A stretch of DNA of 64,000 nucleotides from CAVVAL01 sp963740215 (lineage in GTDB: Bacteria; Actinomycetota; Actinomycetes; Mycobacteriales; Cryptosporangiaceae), in the NCBI GenBank assembly GCA_963740215.1, contig CAVUDJ010000019.1, positions 1,612,001-1,676,000 of the forward strand, written 5' to 3'. Below are positions 37,793 through 47,183 of the stretch, piece after piece. How positions within the stretch are numbered: position 1 is the first letter of the stretch; every line of letters begins with the position of its first letter. Under the pieces are notes generated by a model. It was not told the origin of the DNA. It saw nothing but the letters and a program-made list of their open reading frames with translations, and ran no database searches. Position numbers and translations under genes: made by a program.

Positions 37793-38449
37793 ATGAATGA
37801 CTTCGTATCAACGCTGACCGACAACTGGGACCTGTTCCTGGACTCGTTCAGCCAGACGATCTTGCTGTTCCTGGTGTCGGGCGTCCTCTCGCTGATCATC
37901 GGCACGGTCCTGGCTGCGTTCCGGGTGTCGCCGGTGCCGGCGCTGCGCGCGTTCGGCACGGGGTACGTGAGCCTGCTGCGGAACACGCCGCTGACGCTGG
38001 TGTTCTTCTTCGTCGTCTTCGGGTTCCCCTACCTGGAGATCAACCTGTCGTTCTTCACGTTCGCGATCGTGGCGCTCACCGCGTACACGGCGGCGTTCGT
38101 GTGCGAGGCCGTGCGGTCCGGGTTCAACACCGTGCCGGCGGGGCAGGCCGAGGCCGCACGCGCCATCGGCCTCACGTTCAGCCAGACGCTCAACCTGGTG
38201 ATCCTGCCGCAGGCGCTGCGGGCCGTGGTGCCGCCGCTGGCCAGCATCATGATCGCGCTGGCGAAGAACACCACGATCGCGGCCGGATTCAGCGTCGCCG
38301 AGGCGGCCTCGATCCGGGCGAACCTCAGCGAGCTGGGCTACCCGGTGCTCGCCGGCCTGATCTGGGTCGTGATCGGCTTCCTCATCATCGTGCTGCCGCT
38401 GTCGTGGGGCCAGCGGAACCTGGAGCGGCGCTGGAAGGTGGCAAGGTGA
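37793..38449 (+). CDS. gluC: Glutamate-type ABC transporter permease GluC
   Basis: 218 residues. His/Glu/Gln/Arg/opine-type inner membrane permease: SQTILLFLVSGVLSLIIGTVLAAFRVSPVPALRAFGTGYVSLLRNTPLTLVFFFVVFGFPYLEI, coupling EAARAIGLTFSQTLNLVILPQALRAVVPPLASIMIALAKNTTIAAGFSV. About five helices. ATG at 37793 after GGGGAG. Confidence 0.94.
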   Translation: MNDFVSTLTDNWDLFLDSFSQTILLFLVSGVLSLIIGTVLAAFRVSPVPALRAFGTGYVSLLRNTPLTLVFFFVVFGFPYLEINLSFFTFAIVALTAYTAAFVCEAVRSGFNTVPAGQAEAARAIGLTFSQTLNLVILPQALRAVVPPLASIMIALAKNTTIAAGFSVAEAASIRANLSELGYPVLAGLIWVVIGFLIIVLPLSWGQRNLERRWKVAR

Positions 38450-38513
38450 GCGAGCGAACCGATCAAGCGCTGTGCGCCGCGAATGCGTCTGCCGGGCGTA
38501 GCGAGGTGTGCCC

Positions 38514-39389
38514 GTGAGTGTTCAGACGGTTCTCTTCGACATTCCGGGGCCGAGGGCGCGGGTCCGGTACCGGATCCTGGGTGTCCTCGGCACGTTGCTG
38601 GTCCTCGCGATAGTGGGGTGGGTGGTCTACCGCTTCTGGGCGACCGGCCAGTTCGACAGCCAGAAGTGGTCGATCCTGACGTACGAGAACCCGCAACGAC
38701 GCCTCATCGAGGGATTCGTCGCCACGTTGAGGGCCGCCGGGGTGGCGGCGGTGCTGGCGGTGGCGCTCGGCGCGATCCTCGCCGCAGGCCGCCTGTCCGA
38801 CCATGCGGTGTTCCGCGTGCCGGCGTTCATCTTCGTCGAGCTGTTCCGCGGGATCCCGCTGCTGCTGCTGATGTTCGTCTTCTACTACGGCGCCCCGGCG
38901 ATGGGCTTTCGCACCACGCCGTTCATGGCGGTCGTGCTTGGTCTGATGCTCTACAACGGCGCGGTGCTGGCGGAGCTGTTCCGAGCCGGCGTCGATTCAG
39001 TTCCGGGCGGTCAGTCCGAGGCGGCGTATGCGCTGGGAATGCGCAAGACCCAGGTGATGGTCAGCGTTCTGCTGCCGCAGGCGATCCGCGCGATGCTGCC
39101 GGCGATCATCAGCCAGCTCGTGGTGCTGCTCAAGGACACCGCGCTCGGCTTCCTCGTGACGTACGAGGAGCTGCTGGACGCCATCAAGGACCTGTCCGGC
39201 GCGCAGCAGTTCGAGTTCCCGCTGATCCCCCTCACGCTTGTCGGCGGCGCGGTCTACATCTCTACCTGCATGCTGCTTTCGTGGTTCGCGAACTGGCTGG
39301 AGAAGCGCATGCGCCGGTCGAAGAAGACGACTGTCAAACCGCTTGAGCCCGACCAGGGCGCGCTCATAGGCGGCGCAGCGCCGATCTGA
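38514..39389 (+). CDS. gluD: Glutamate-type ABC transporter permease GluD
   Basis: 291 residues. Longer N-terminus than GluC with one extra helix (ILGVLGTLLVLAIVGWVVYRF), then the permease core with FVELFRGIPLLLLMFVFYYGAP and EAAYALGMRKTQVMVSVLLPQAIRAMLPAIISQLVVLLKDTALGFLVTYEELL. A GTG at 38508 is in frame, but 38514 sits better relative to the AGCGAGG site. Pairs with gluC. Confidence 0.93.
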   Translation: MSVQTVLFDIPGPRARVRYRILGVLGTLLVLAIVGWVVYRFWATGQFDSQKWSILTYENPQRRLIEGFVATLRAAGVAAVLAVALGAILAAGRLSDHAVFRVPAFIFVELFRGIPLLLLMFVFYYGAPAMGFRTTPFMAVVLGLMLYNGAVLAELFRAGVDSVPGGQSEAAYALGMRKTQVMVSVLLPQAIRAMLPAIISQLVVLLKDTALGFLVTYEELLDAIKDLSGAQQFEFPLIPLTLVGGAVYISTCMLLSWFANWLEKRMRRSKKTTVKPLEPDQGALIGGAAPI

Positions 39390-39434
39390 TCCCCTCTGCG
39401 CCGCTCGTATCGAAGAGACCGTCCATTGTCGACT

Positions 39435-39486
39435 AGTCGGGGAAGATAACCTTACGTCGCGAATCGTAGGGTTACCTTCCCCGACT
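39435..39486. terminator. Long hairpin ending the gluABCD operon
   Basis: Arms of 22 bases beginning AGTCGGGGAAGATAACC (39435) and the complementary CTACGATT-side arm ending CCCGACT (39486) pair at 20 of 22 positions around an 8-base loop. It is 45 bases after gluD. Confidence 0.75.
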
Positions 39487-39541
39487 GATCCAATATGGAC
39501 ACCTGACGGTACCCGGTTGGAGCCGTCAGCGAGCGCCGCGA

Positions 39542-39615
39542 CCCCGGCAACTGTCGGGAAATGGCGGCGTCCTGCGCCCGGTTTCAGGACCACTGCCCCG
39601 ACAGTCCGTTTCCCC
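39542..39615 (-). repeat. Dispersed hairpin element B, copy 2 (reverse orientation)
   Basis: On the minus strand it begins ACGGACTGTCGGGG and ends CCCGACAGT..CGGGG, with GGTCCTG and ACCGGGC interior words shared with the 53411 copy. Outer arms ACTGTCGGG/CCCGACAGT and inner GTCCTG/CAGGAC pair. Confidence 0.8.
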
Positions 39616-39649
39616 GGCCGGCATTGACTCAGGCTCCATGATCCAGCCG

Positions 39650-39850
39650 CGGACGGCGGCGAAGGTTCCCCGGCCCAGGGCGGTGCCGCCGAGGCGGCCC
39701 GCCGTGATCGATCGGTCGCCGCGTGACCCTCGCGGACGCAGACGGCGACGGCTTCGTGCGACGCGCACCCCAACCGCAGACGACCTCGACGTCGTGCTCG
39801 CCCACGTCCACCGAGCCAGGCACGCCACGGGTGGCGGGGCCGCATCGCAA
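39650..39850 (-). pseudogene. Decayed duplicate of the aldehyde:ferredoxin oxidoreductase 3' end
   Basis: The stretch 39658-39735 aligns base for base with the 3' end of the AOR gene (41069-41175): both read GGCGAAGGTT.CCCGG.CCAGG.CGG.GCCG..GAGGCGGCC.GC.GTGATCG, then after a gap TGACCCTCGCGG. The reverse translation still shows SITAGRLGGTALGRGTFAAVRG against the intact EPITAGRLTGAVLDRETFATARH. The remnant is in the same orientation as the AOR gene and lies 1.3 kb from its 3' end. It has lost the reading frame. Confidence 0.75.
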
Positions 39851-40090
39851 CGGTCTGTGGCGGCGACATCGCATGCAGATTCCGTCGCTAAACGTAAGCA
39901 AAAAAAGATGTCATCGCGCCTTTTTGCGGGAATCGGCAACAAACTCAAATCCGGCTCAATTTCCTGCCTACCTGATGGATAACGCCACTAGATTGGCTCC
40001 GTCGTACTCATAGGCGGCTTCTTGCGGCTAGCCAGGGATTCCTGACGCGTCGCCCGGCACCGTACGCCGCCGAACGAAGATGGAGAACAT

Positions 40091-40546
40091 ATGCTACGAA
40101 GGCGCACTATCCGTCGCGCGAGCGCGCTCGCTGCCGTGGTCATGGTCAGCGTGCTCGCAGGTCAGCAATCGGTGCAGGCTGCCGAGAGCGAACCAGCCCC
40201 GCCGGTCGGCTCGCTCGGCTATGTCGGCTGCGATCCGGCGGGACAGATCCGAAACCTCGGGGCACCGCTCGGCCAGGTGGACTTCCAGGCCGGTGCGAAG
40301 TGCACACACCGCGGCCTCGACGTGAAGATCACGTCGCGTCTGTACCGCGGCTCAACCTTCCTGGGCACCCTCAACAAGCGTTGCAACCGGTCCGGCTTCA
40401 GCGGCACCTGGTGCATGACCGACCACCGCCGGTTCACGAATCCGGCCGGGCTTCAGTGGTACACGCTCAAGGTGACCACCTCAACCGTCATCGACCCCGG
40501 CTCTACCCCAATCCCCGACTACGCAGAGTTCTCGGTCCAGTACTAG
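40091..40546 (+). CDS. Small secreted protein, unknown family
   Basis: 151 residues. Signal peptide RRASALAAVVMVSVLAGQQSVQAAE, then a mature domain of about 115 residues with four cysteines (GYVGCDPAG, AKCTHRG, KRCNRSG, TWCMTD) and a beta-rich pattern ending DYAEFSVQY. ATG at 40091 after GGAGAA. Composition here is AT-richer than the flanks. Architecture resembles the next gene, though identity is low. Function unknown. Confidence 0.75.
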   Translation: MLRRRTIRRASALAAVVMVSVLAGQQSVQAAESEPAPPVGSLGYVGCDPAGQIRNLGAPLGQVDFQAGAKCTHRGLDVKITSRLYRGSTFLGTLNKRCNRSGFSGTWCMTDHRRFTNPAGLQWYTLKVTTSTVIDPGSTPIPDYAEFSVQY

Positions 40547-40573
40547 CCCGCCTCGTCTTTCATCGGAGATGGT

Positions 40574-40981
40574 ATGAAGCGAATCATCGGCGCAACCGTC
40601 CTGGGTATCGCCGCAGCGCTGGTCTCGGCCAGCGCGGTCGAGGCCATTCCCCCACCGGCCGGCGGCTGCCGAGCCGATGTGTACTGGGAGCTCGATGCCC
40701 ACGGCATGCTGACCGCGTACCCAGCCGCCAACTGCGCGCGCCAGCAGTCCTTCTCGAAGGTGGTCATCGACGCCACGCTGACCAAGGACGGTCGATGGGT
40801 TGACAGCGGGAAGACCCGCTACGGCAGGACCCGAGGCCGAGTCCTCCCAGGCGCGGCGGTGCAGACCCGTAACACGGCTGGCAACAACGAATACTGCACG
40901 ATCGTCAACATCGGCTGGCAGTACGACCCGCCGAGGGGCCCGGACCACACCACCAGCTTGCGGAGCTGCGTGAACTACTAA
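40574..40981 (+). CDS. Small secreted protein, unknown family
   Basis: 135 residues. Signal peptide MKRIIGATVLGIAAALVSASAVEA, then a mature domain with four cysteines (GGCRADVYW, ANCARQQ, EYCTIVN, RSCVNY). Mid-domain VVIDATLTKDGRWVDSGKTRYGRTRG parallels DVKITSRLYRGSTFLGTL of the preceding gene, so the pair may be distant paralogues. ATG at 40574 with GGAGAT upstream; 27 bases after the first gene. No function assigned. Confidence 0.75.
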   Translation: MKRIIGATVLGIAAALVSASAVEAIPPPAGGCRADVYWELDAHGMLTAYPAANCARQQSFSKVVIDATLTKDGRWVDSGKTRYGRTRGRVLPGAAVQTRNTAGNNEYCTIVNIGWQYDPPRGPDHTTSLRSCVNY

Positions 40982-41008
40982 CCTCGCGCGCGCCGAGCCT
41001 AGAGCGGT

Positions 41009-41051
41009 GCTGGGCGGGATCGTGGAGCCCTAGTCCACGATCCCGCCCAGC
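41009..41051. terminator. Perfect 18-bp hairpin overlapping the AOR stop codon
   Basis: GCTGGGCGGGATCGTGGA (41009-41026) pairs perfectly with TCCACGATCCCGCCCAGC (41034-41051) around a 7-base loop. The loop contains the stop codon of the minus-strand gene, and the secreted-protein gene converges from the other side. Confidence 0.8.
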
Positions 41052-42812
41052 ATCTCGTGGCGGGCGGTGGCGAAGGTTTCCCGGTCCAGGACGGCGCCGG
41101 TGAGGCGGCCGGCGGTGATCGGCTCGGTGAAGAAGCGGTCAGGCAGCGTGTCGTCGGCGGCGGTGTGACCCTCGCGGGCGGCGTACTCGCGCAGCAGTGA
41201 CCACCGCCGCCGGCCCCACGCGAGGATGTCGTCCACAGTGACCGACCATCCGGTGACGGCACTGACCAGGGCGGCGATGTCGTCCTCGGTGAGGATCCTG
41301 GTCGGCGGGGCGGCGAACACGCACACGTCGAGGGCGTCGAACCCGCTCCACAACTCGACCAGCCGCCCGGTCAGCTCCACCTTGGCGGCGTCGAGGCTGT
41401 CCATGGGCAGTCCGCCGGTCGGAGCGCCGGCCCGTTCCACGTACTCCGCGAACCCCCATTCGGGGTCGAAGTCGATGTCGTGCTCCACGATGTCGTACCG
41501 CGGACCCGAGCGGGCTGACGGCGTAGGCCAGCGCCTGCCCCTGCGACCCGCGCGGATCGGGGAACGTCAGCTCCACGCCCTTGACGTGCATGGCGAACGG
41601 CTCGCTCTCCGGCCCCACGACGTTCGGCGGCCCGGCGGACCCCCTCCGCGAGCAGGTCACCGTCGCCGCGCCGGTACACGATGTCGGCTGCCAGCGCTTC
41701 CAGCCCCGGGACGTCGCCGAAGGATCGGTCCACCCAGGCGCACGCCACGCGCGGCCAGCTCGCACCACCAGGCGAGGACGCCGCCGAGCGACACCGGGTC
41801 GAGGCCCCAGTCGTGGCAGCGCGCGTTGAGGGCAAGGAGCGCGTCGAGGTCGCCGACGCCGAGGTTCGGACCGAGCGCCCAGAGCGCCTCCTGGTGCAGC
41901 CCCGCCGGTCCCGCCGCCGACGCGAACGTCTTGATGCAGTCGTTCGGGCAACCTGGGCAGCCGCCCTCGGACCGGACCAATCGAGCCGCCAGTCCCTCAC
42001 CGGCCAGCCCGTCGTAGCCATTGAGGGCCGAGGAGCTGAAGTTCCGCGCCGGGTAGTAGCCCTCCAGGGGCGAGACGCCACCGAAGCCGGGCGGGTCGTG
42101 CTGGATCCTCGTGAGGCGGTTGTCCGGGATCCCCGCCGCGTACCGGGCGGTCAGCGCCTCGACGGCGGCCGGGTCGGCCAGCGCGGGCGGCGCACCGCCG
42201 ACCAGCACCACCGCCTTGAGGTTCTTCGCACCCATGACGGCACCGGAGCCACCCCGGTACGCCGCGAAGTCCCGGTCGGTGACGATGCTCGCGAACCGCA
42301 CGCGCCGCTCCCCCGCGGGCCCGATCACCGCGACGTGCGTCGTCGGCCCCGTGCCGTTTCCGGAGCTCGTCGGTGGCGGCGAACACACCGCGTCCCCACA
42401 GCTCGGAGGCGTCGTGCAGCGTCGCGACACCGTCGCGCACCAGCAGGTAGACCGGCGTCGCGGCGGCACCGGTCAACACGATTCCGTCGAACCCGGACTC
42501 CTTGAGCGCGACGCCGAACGGCCCCTCCACTCGCGACTCGGCGGCGGCGCCCGACAGCGGCGACTTCGTGACCACGCTGAACCGGGGCAGGCCCACGGCC
42601 CGCACGCCGGCGACGATCCCGGACAGGAAGCACAGCGGCACGCGGGGGTCGAACGCATCGAGGCCGGCCGGCGAGTCCAGGAGGATGCGCGCGCCGAGCA
42701 GGCCGCCGCCCGCGTACTCGCGCTGCTCGTCGGGGTTCAGGTTCCGGGTCGTCGCCGCGCCGGTGCCGAGGTCGATGTGCAGTATCCGCCCGGAACAGCC
42801 GAGGGGCTTCAC
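41030..42812 (-). pseudogene. Aldehyde:ferredoxin oxidoreductase family (tungsten-pterin), about four apparent frameshifts
   Basis: N-terminal AOR domain MKPLGCSGRILHIDLGTGAATTRNLNPDEQREYAGGGLLGARILLD, PRFSVVTKSPLSGAAAESRVEGPFGVALKESGFDGIVLTGAA, VRFASIVTDRDFAAYRGGSGAVMGAKNLKAVVL, cluster motif GGCPGCPNDCIKTF, then LEALAADIVYRRGDGDLLAEGVRRA, FAMHVKGVELTFPDPRGSQGQALAYAVSP and the C-terminal domain. Enzymes of this family oxidise aldehydes to acids and pass electrons to ferredoxin. Frame changes near 42365, 41735, 41640 and 41510. Last gene of the sugar operon, ATGA overlap with the amidohydrolase. No pterin or tungstate-uptake genes nearby. Confidence 0.88.
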
Positions 42813-43649
42813 GTCAGCCCGTACACCCGGCGGGCGGTGCCGCCGAAGACCTCGTCGCGTTCAGGCTCCGAGAGCCCAGCGGTCAGCTCCTCTGCCGCCG
42901 CGACCACCTCGGCGTAGGAAGCGGCGACCGTGCACACCGGCCAGTCCGAACCGAACGCCACCCGTCCGGGGCCGAACGCGTCGAGCACCACGTCCGCATA
43001 CGGCTTGAGGTCCGCGACCGTCCAGGATCCCCAGTCCGCCTCGGTGACCAGCCCCGACAGCTTGCACGCGACGTTGGGCAGCGCCGCGAGCGCGCGCAGG
43101 TCGGACGCCCACGGCTCCACCTCGCCCGTGGCGACCAGCGGCTTCGAGCAGTGGTCGAGGACGAACCGCAGCTGGGGCAAGGCCGCGGCGCAGGCGACCG
43201 CGGCCGGGAGCTGCGGCGGCAACGTGAGCAGGTCGTACGCGAGCCCGGCCTCGGCCACCGCCGCCAGCCCGCGCAGCACGTCGGGCCGGAGCAGCCACTC
43301 CGGATCGGGCTCGCCCTGCACCTGGTGGCGGATGCCGACCAGCCACTCGCCGCCCGGGGCGGCCCGCAGCGCGGCGAGCAGCGTCCGCGACGTCCGGGGC
43401 ACACAGGTCAACCCAACCCACCACGCCCGCCACCAGGTCGTGCGCGGCGGCGAGCGCCAGGAACTCGGGCGTCTCCTCGGCGACCGTGACCGTCTGGACC
43501 AGCACGCTGGCTGCTACACCTTGATCCGCGGCCTGCGGCGCGAGTTCATCGAGGGTGAACGTGCGGTGCAACGGCTCCAGGGGGCCGGTGGTCCACGGCT
43601 GGTCGCGGACGGCGAGGTCCCACACGTGGTGGTGCGCGTCGACTCTCAT
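42809..43649 (-). pseudogene. Amidohydrolase (L-fuconolactonase-like), one apparent frameshift
   Basis: TIM-barrel lactonase of the amidohydrolase-2 family. MRVDAHHHVWDLAVRDQPWT (metal motif HxH), TLDELAPQAADQGVAASVLVQTVTVAEETPEFL, VVGWVDLCAPDVAD then, after a frame change near 43380, WLVGIRHQVQGEPDPEWL, FVLDHCSKP and VAFGSDWPVC (conserved SDWP). These are typical of sugar lactonases that open L-fucono- or L-rhamnono-lactone. ATG at 43649 fits the family; an ATG at 43664 overlaps the aldo/keto reductase stop. Confidence 0.85.
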
Positions 43650-43660
43650 ATGTGGCGCCC

Positions 43661-44608
43661 TCATGCCAGCTCGTCCCAGAGCGCCTGCGGCACCTCGGTA
43701 CGCAGAGCGTCCAGGTTGGCGTCCGTCTCGGTGACGCTCCGCGCGCCGCTGAGCACCGACACCACCGCCGGGTGCGAGTACGGGAACTGCAGCGCGGCGG
43801 TGGTGAGCTTCACCCCGTGCCGCTCGCACGTCGCACGCAACTCCTGTGCCCGGGCCACGAGGTCGTCCGGAGCCGGGAAGTAGTTGAACGGCGCACCGGG
43901 GCGGGGATCCGCGAGCAGCCCCGAGTTGAACGCGCCGCCGATGACGACCGCCCGGCCGCGTTCGACGGCCGCCGGGAGCAGATCCGCCAGCCCGGACCGG
44001 TCGAGCAGCGTGTACCGGCCGGCGAGGAGCACCACGTCCACGTCGGTCTCGGTGACGAACCGCGCCGGCACCGCCGACTGGTTCATCCCCACCCCGATCG
44101 CGCGGACGACGCCCTCGGACCGCAGCTTCTCCAGCGCCGGGTACGCCTCGGACAGCGCCTGCTCGACGAAGTCGTCGGGATCGTGCAGGTAGACGATGTC
44201 GACGCGATCCAGGCCGAGGCGCGTGAGGCTGGCGTCCAGCGAGCGCCGCACGCCGTCTCCGCTGAAGTCCCAGCGGGTCTCCCGGGCCGGCACGTCGCCG
44301 GCGAAGATCGTCTCCGGGGCGAACTCGGCGTCCTCGAGGATGCGGCCGACCTTCGTGGACAGCACGTACTTCTCGCGCGGCACGCCGGCCAGCGCCCGCC
44401 CGACCCGCTCCTCCACCATGCCCTGCGCGTAGTGCGGCGCGGTGTCCAGGTAGGACAGGCCGGCGTCGAGGGCGTGCCGCACGGTGGCGATCGCGTCGTC
44501 CTCGCTCACCGCCGCATACATCCCGCCGATGCCCGCCGTGCCGACTCCGAGCGCCGACACCTCCACACCGGTGTCGCGGATGGCACGTTTCTGGACCGGG
44601 TCGATCAT
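43661..44608 (-). CDS. Aldo/keto reductase, D-threo-aldose (L-fucose) 1-dehydrogenase-like
   Basis: 315 residues. TGVEVSALGVGTAGIGGMY, LDAGLSYLDTAPHYAQG (catalytic Asp and Tyr), VLSTKVGRIL (Lys), DIVYLHDPDD, GVGMNQSAVPA and VLSGARSVTE. The LHDPD and GVGMNQ pattern is that of NAD(P)-dependent L-fucose / D-threo-aldose 1-dehydrogenases that oxidise the sugar to its lactone. It lies next to a lactonase, which uses that product. 40 bases downstream of the ABC ATPase gene in the same operon. Confidence 0.88.
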   Translation of the reverse strand: MIDPVQKRAIRDTGVEVSALGVGTAGIGGMYAAVSEDDAIATVRHALDAGLSYLDTAPHYAQGMVEERVGRALAGVPREKYVLSTKVGRILEDAEFAPETIFAGDVPARETRWDFSGDGVRRSLDASLTRLGLDRVDIVYLHDPDDFVEQALSEAYPALEKLRSEGVVRAIGVGMNQSAVPARFVTETDVDVVLLAGRYTLLDRSGLADLLPAAVERGRAVVIGGAFNSGLLADPRPGAPFNYFPAPDDLVARAQELRATCERHGVKLTTAALQFPYSHPAVVSVLSGARSVTETDANLDALRTEVPQALWDELA

Positions 44609-44648
44609 CGTGCTGCGCCTCCCTTACTGGCGGCTGCGGTTCGCTCGG

Positions 44649-46167
44649 TCACTGCACCGGCACGGGCTCGTCGTGGATGAGCCGGATCACCGCCTGGCTC
44701 ATGCGGTCGTAGTCGTGGTCGTTGGCCAGCTCACCACGGACCGTGAAGTCGCGCAGCACCACGACACGGTCGGCGAGCGTCACGAGCTCGGGCAGGTCGG
44801 AGGTGATCAGCAGGATCGCCGCGCCGCCCGCCGCGAGTTCGGCGATGAGCTGGTGGAACGCGGCCTTGGTGCGCACGTCGATGCCGACCGTCGGCTCGTC
44901 GATCACGAGGATGTCGCACCGCGCCGCGAGCCACTTGGCCAGCGACACCTTCTGCTGGTTGCCGCCGGAGAGCTGACCGGCGAGCTGGCCGGGGCTCGCG
45001 AGACGGATCCCCAGCCGGTCGACGTACTCCGCCACCAGCGCGCGCTCCCGCTTGTCGGGCACGAACCCGAACCTGGCCAGCAGGCGCCAGATCGTCACGC
45101 CGATGTTGCGGGTGACGGGTTGGTCACCGAACACGCCCTCGTCCTTGCGGTTCTCGGTGACGTACCCGATGCGGTAGCGGGTGAGCGCGTCGCGCACCGA
45201 CCGGATGCGAGCCGGTTCGCCGCGCACCGAGACCGTGCCGGCGGTGATCGCGGTCGAGGCCGAGCAGCGCCCGCGCCAGCTCGGTGCGGCCGGCGCCGAC
45301 CAGCCCGTACAGGCCGAGGATCTCGCCCGGTCGGACGGCGAGCGAGATGTCGCGGTGGCCTGACGCGGTGGCCACGCCGGCCAGCTCCAGCGCGGGCGTG
45401 GCGGCACGGTCGACGGTGCGCTTCGGCAGTTGCAGCGTCGCCTGGGCGCGGCCGACCATGAGGTTCACGATCTGGTCGCGGTCGTGGTCGGCGAGCGGCG
45501 CCGCCTCCAGCACGGACGCGCCGTCGCGCAGCACCGTGACGGTGTCGCAGAGCGCGAACACCTCCTCCAGCTTGTGGCTGACGAACAGCACGCCGCGCCC
45601 GTCCGCGACCAGCCGGCGGATCACCTCGAACAGCTTGTCGGCCTCGTCGCCGGTGATCGACGCGGTGGGCTCGTCGAGCAGCAGCACGCGGCTGTCGAGG
45701 TAGAGCGCCTTCGCGATCTCCACCAGCTGGGTCTGCGCGACCGACAGCGTCGACACCGGACGGTCGGGATCCAGGTCGAGGTCGAGCATGTCGAGGCAGC
45801 GCCGCGCCTCCGCGCGCACCCGGGCCCGGTCGACGACGCCGGCCCGCGACGGCATGGCCTGCAGGACGATGTTCTCGCCCACCGAGAACGCCGGGATCAC
45901 GTTGCGCTCCTGGTGCACGACCCCGATGCCGGCCGCGCTGGCGGCGTGCGGCGAGGAGACCGTCAGCAGCTGCCCGTCCAGCAGGAGCCGGCCGCTGTCC
46001 GGCTTCTCGACACCGGTGAGGATCTTGATCAGCGTGCTCTTGCCGGCCCCGTTCTCGCCGAGCAGGGCGTGCACCGAGCCGGCGCGCATCCGCAGGGTGG
46101 CGCCGTCGAGCGCCCGCACCCCGGGGAACGTCTTGACCAGGTCCTCGGCAACCAGCAGCTCGTTCAT
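44649..46167 (-). pseudogene. Sugar ABC transporter ATP-binding protein (RbsA/XylG type), one apparent frameshift
   Basis: Two fused ATPase modules. First: LLGENGAGKSTLIKILTGVEKPD, VHQERNVIPAFSVGENI, LSVAQTQLVEIAKAL, VLLLDEPTASIT. Second, degenerate P-loop YGLVGAGRTELARALLG, then after a frame change near 45255 RYRIGYVTENRKDEGVFGDQPV, LSGGNQQKVSLAKWL and ILVIDEPTVGIDVRTK. This is the carbohydrate uptake transporter-2 class. The ATG at 46167 overlaps the permease stop (ATGA). About 505 residues if repaired. Confidence 0.92.
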
Positions 46168-47183
46168 GTGCCCGCCCTCCGCGCCGCGACCACCTCGCGC
46201 AGGCGCCCGATCAGCACCGCGCCCAGCACGACCACGCCGACGACGAGGTCGACCCAGCGCCGGTCGATGTCGAACTGCGCCTGCGTGACGTCGACCAGCC
46301 GGATCAGGAACGCCGCCAGCACCGTGCCGAGCACGCTCACCGCGCCGCCCGTGAGCGCGACACCGCCGATGATCGGCGCGGCGAAGCTCGGCAGCAGGAG
46401 ATCGTCGCCGATGGAGGTGTTGACCGACCCGGAGCCGGAGATGACCAGCACCGACGCGACCCCGACCAGCAACCCGGACAGCGTGTGCGCGATGACCAGC
46501 GAACGGTCGTTGGAGATGCCGGAGAGCCGCGCGGCGAACGGGTTGCCGCCGCTGGCCAGCAGCGACCGTCCGGAGACGGTGCGCCCGAAGTAGAACGCGA
46601 CCGTGCCGGCGACGACGAGCGCCGACAGGAAGATGACCGGCACGCCGAGCACCGACGCGCCGCCGAGCTTCTGCAGCCCCGGCGAGTGGCCCTGGAGCGT
46701 GCCGGAGCCGGCCACGCCGTACCGCAGGCCCTCCAGGATCGTCATGGTGGCGAGCGTGACGATGAACCCGTTGATCCTGGTGACGACGACAAGCACGCCG
46801 TTGACCGCGCCGACCAGCGTGCCGAGCCCCAGCGCCACCAGCACGGCTACCACCGCAGGTACCGCGTGCTCGACCATCAGCGACACCGCCGTCATCGCGC
46901 AGTACCCCGTGAGCGCGCCGACCGACAGGTTCATCTGGCCGACGCCGAGCACCACCATCTGCGCGAGCCCGATCACGATCGGCACGGCGAGGAACCGGAA
47001 GAACGCGCCGAGCGTGCCGCCGCTGAGCAGGTTGAAGTCGGTGGCGACGGCCAGCGCCGAGAACGCGACGAGACTGATCGCGGCGAGCGTGAACTCGCTC
47101 GTCTTGTAGAACCGTGCCGCGGTCTGCGTGCGACGCGCGGGTGGCGCCCCGGTCGGATCAGCAGGTGGAAGGACCGCGCTCAC
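46164..47183 (-). CDS. Sugar ABC transporter permease (RbsC type) 1
   Basis: 339 residues with about nine helices and the CUT2 permease pattern: LAQMVVLGVGQMNLSVGALTGYCAM, INGFIVTLATMTILEGLRYG, GRSLLASGGNPFAARLSGI and APIIGGVALTGGAVSVLGTVLAAFLIRLVDV. GTG start at 47183 overlaps the stop of permease 2 (GTGA). It works with permease 2 as a heterodimer or alternate. Confidence 0.9.
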   Translation of the reverse strand: MSAVLPPADPTGAPPARRTQTAARFYKTSEFTLAAISLVAFSALAVATDFNLLSGGTLGAFFRFLAVPIVIGLAQMVVLGVGQMNLSVGALTGYCAMTAVSLMVEHAVPAVVAVLVALGLGTLVGAVNGVLVVVTRINGFIVTLATMTILEGLRYGVAGSGTLQGHSPGLQKLGGASVLGVPVIFLSALVVAGTVAFYFGRTVSGRSLLASGGNPFAARLSGISNDRSLVIAHTLSGLLVGVASVLVISGSGSVNTSIGDDLLLPSFAAPIIGGVALTGGAVSVLGTVLAAFLIRLVDVTQAQFDIDRRWVDLVVGVVVLGAVLIGRLREVVAARRAGT

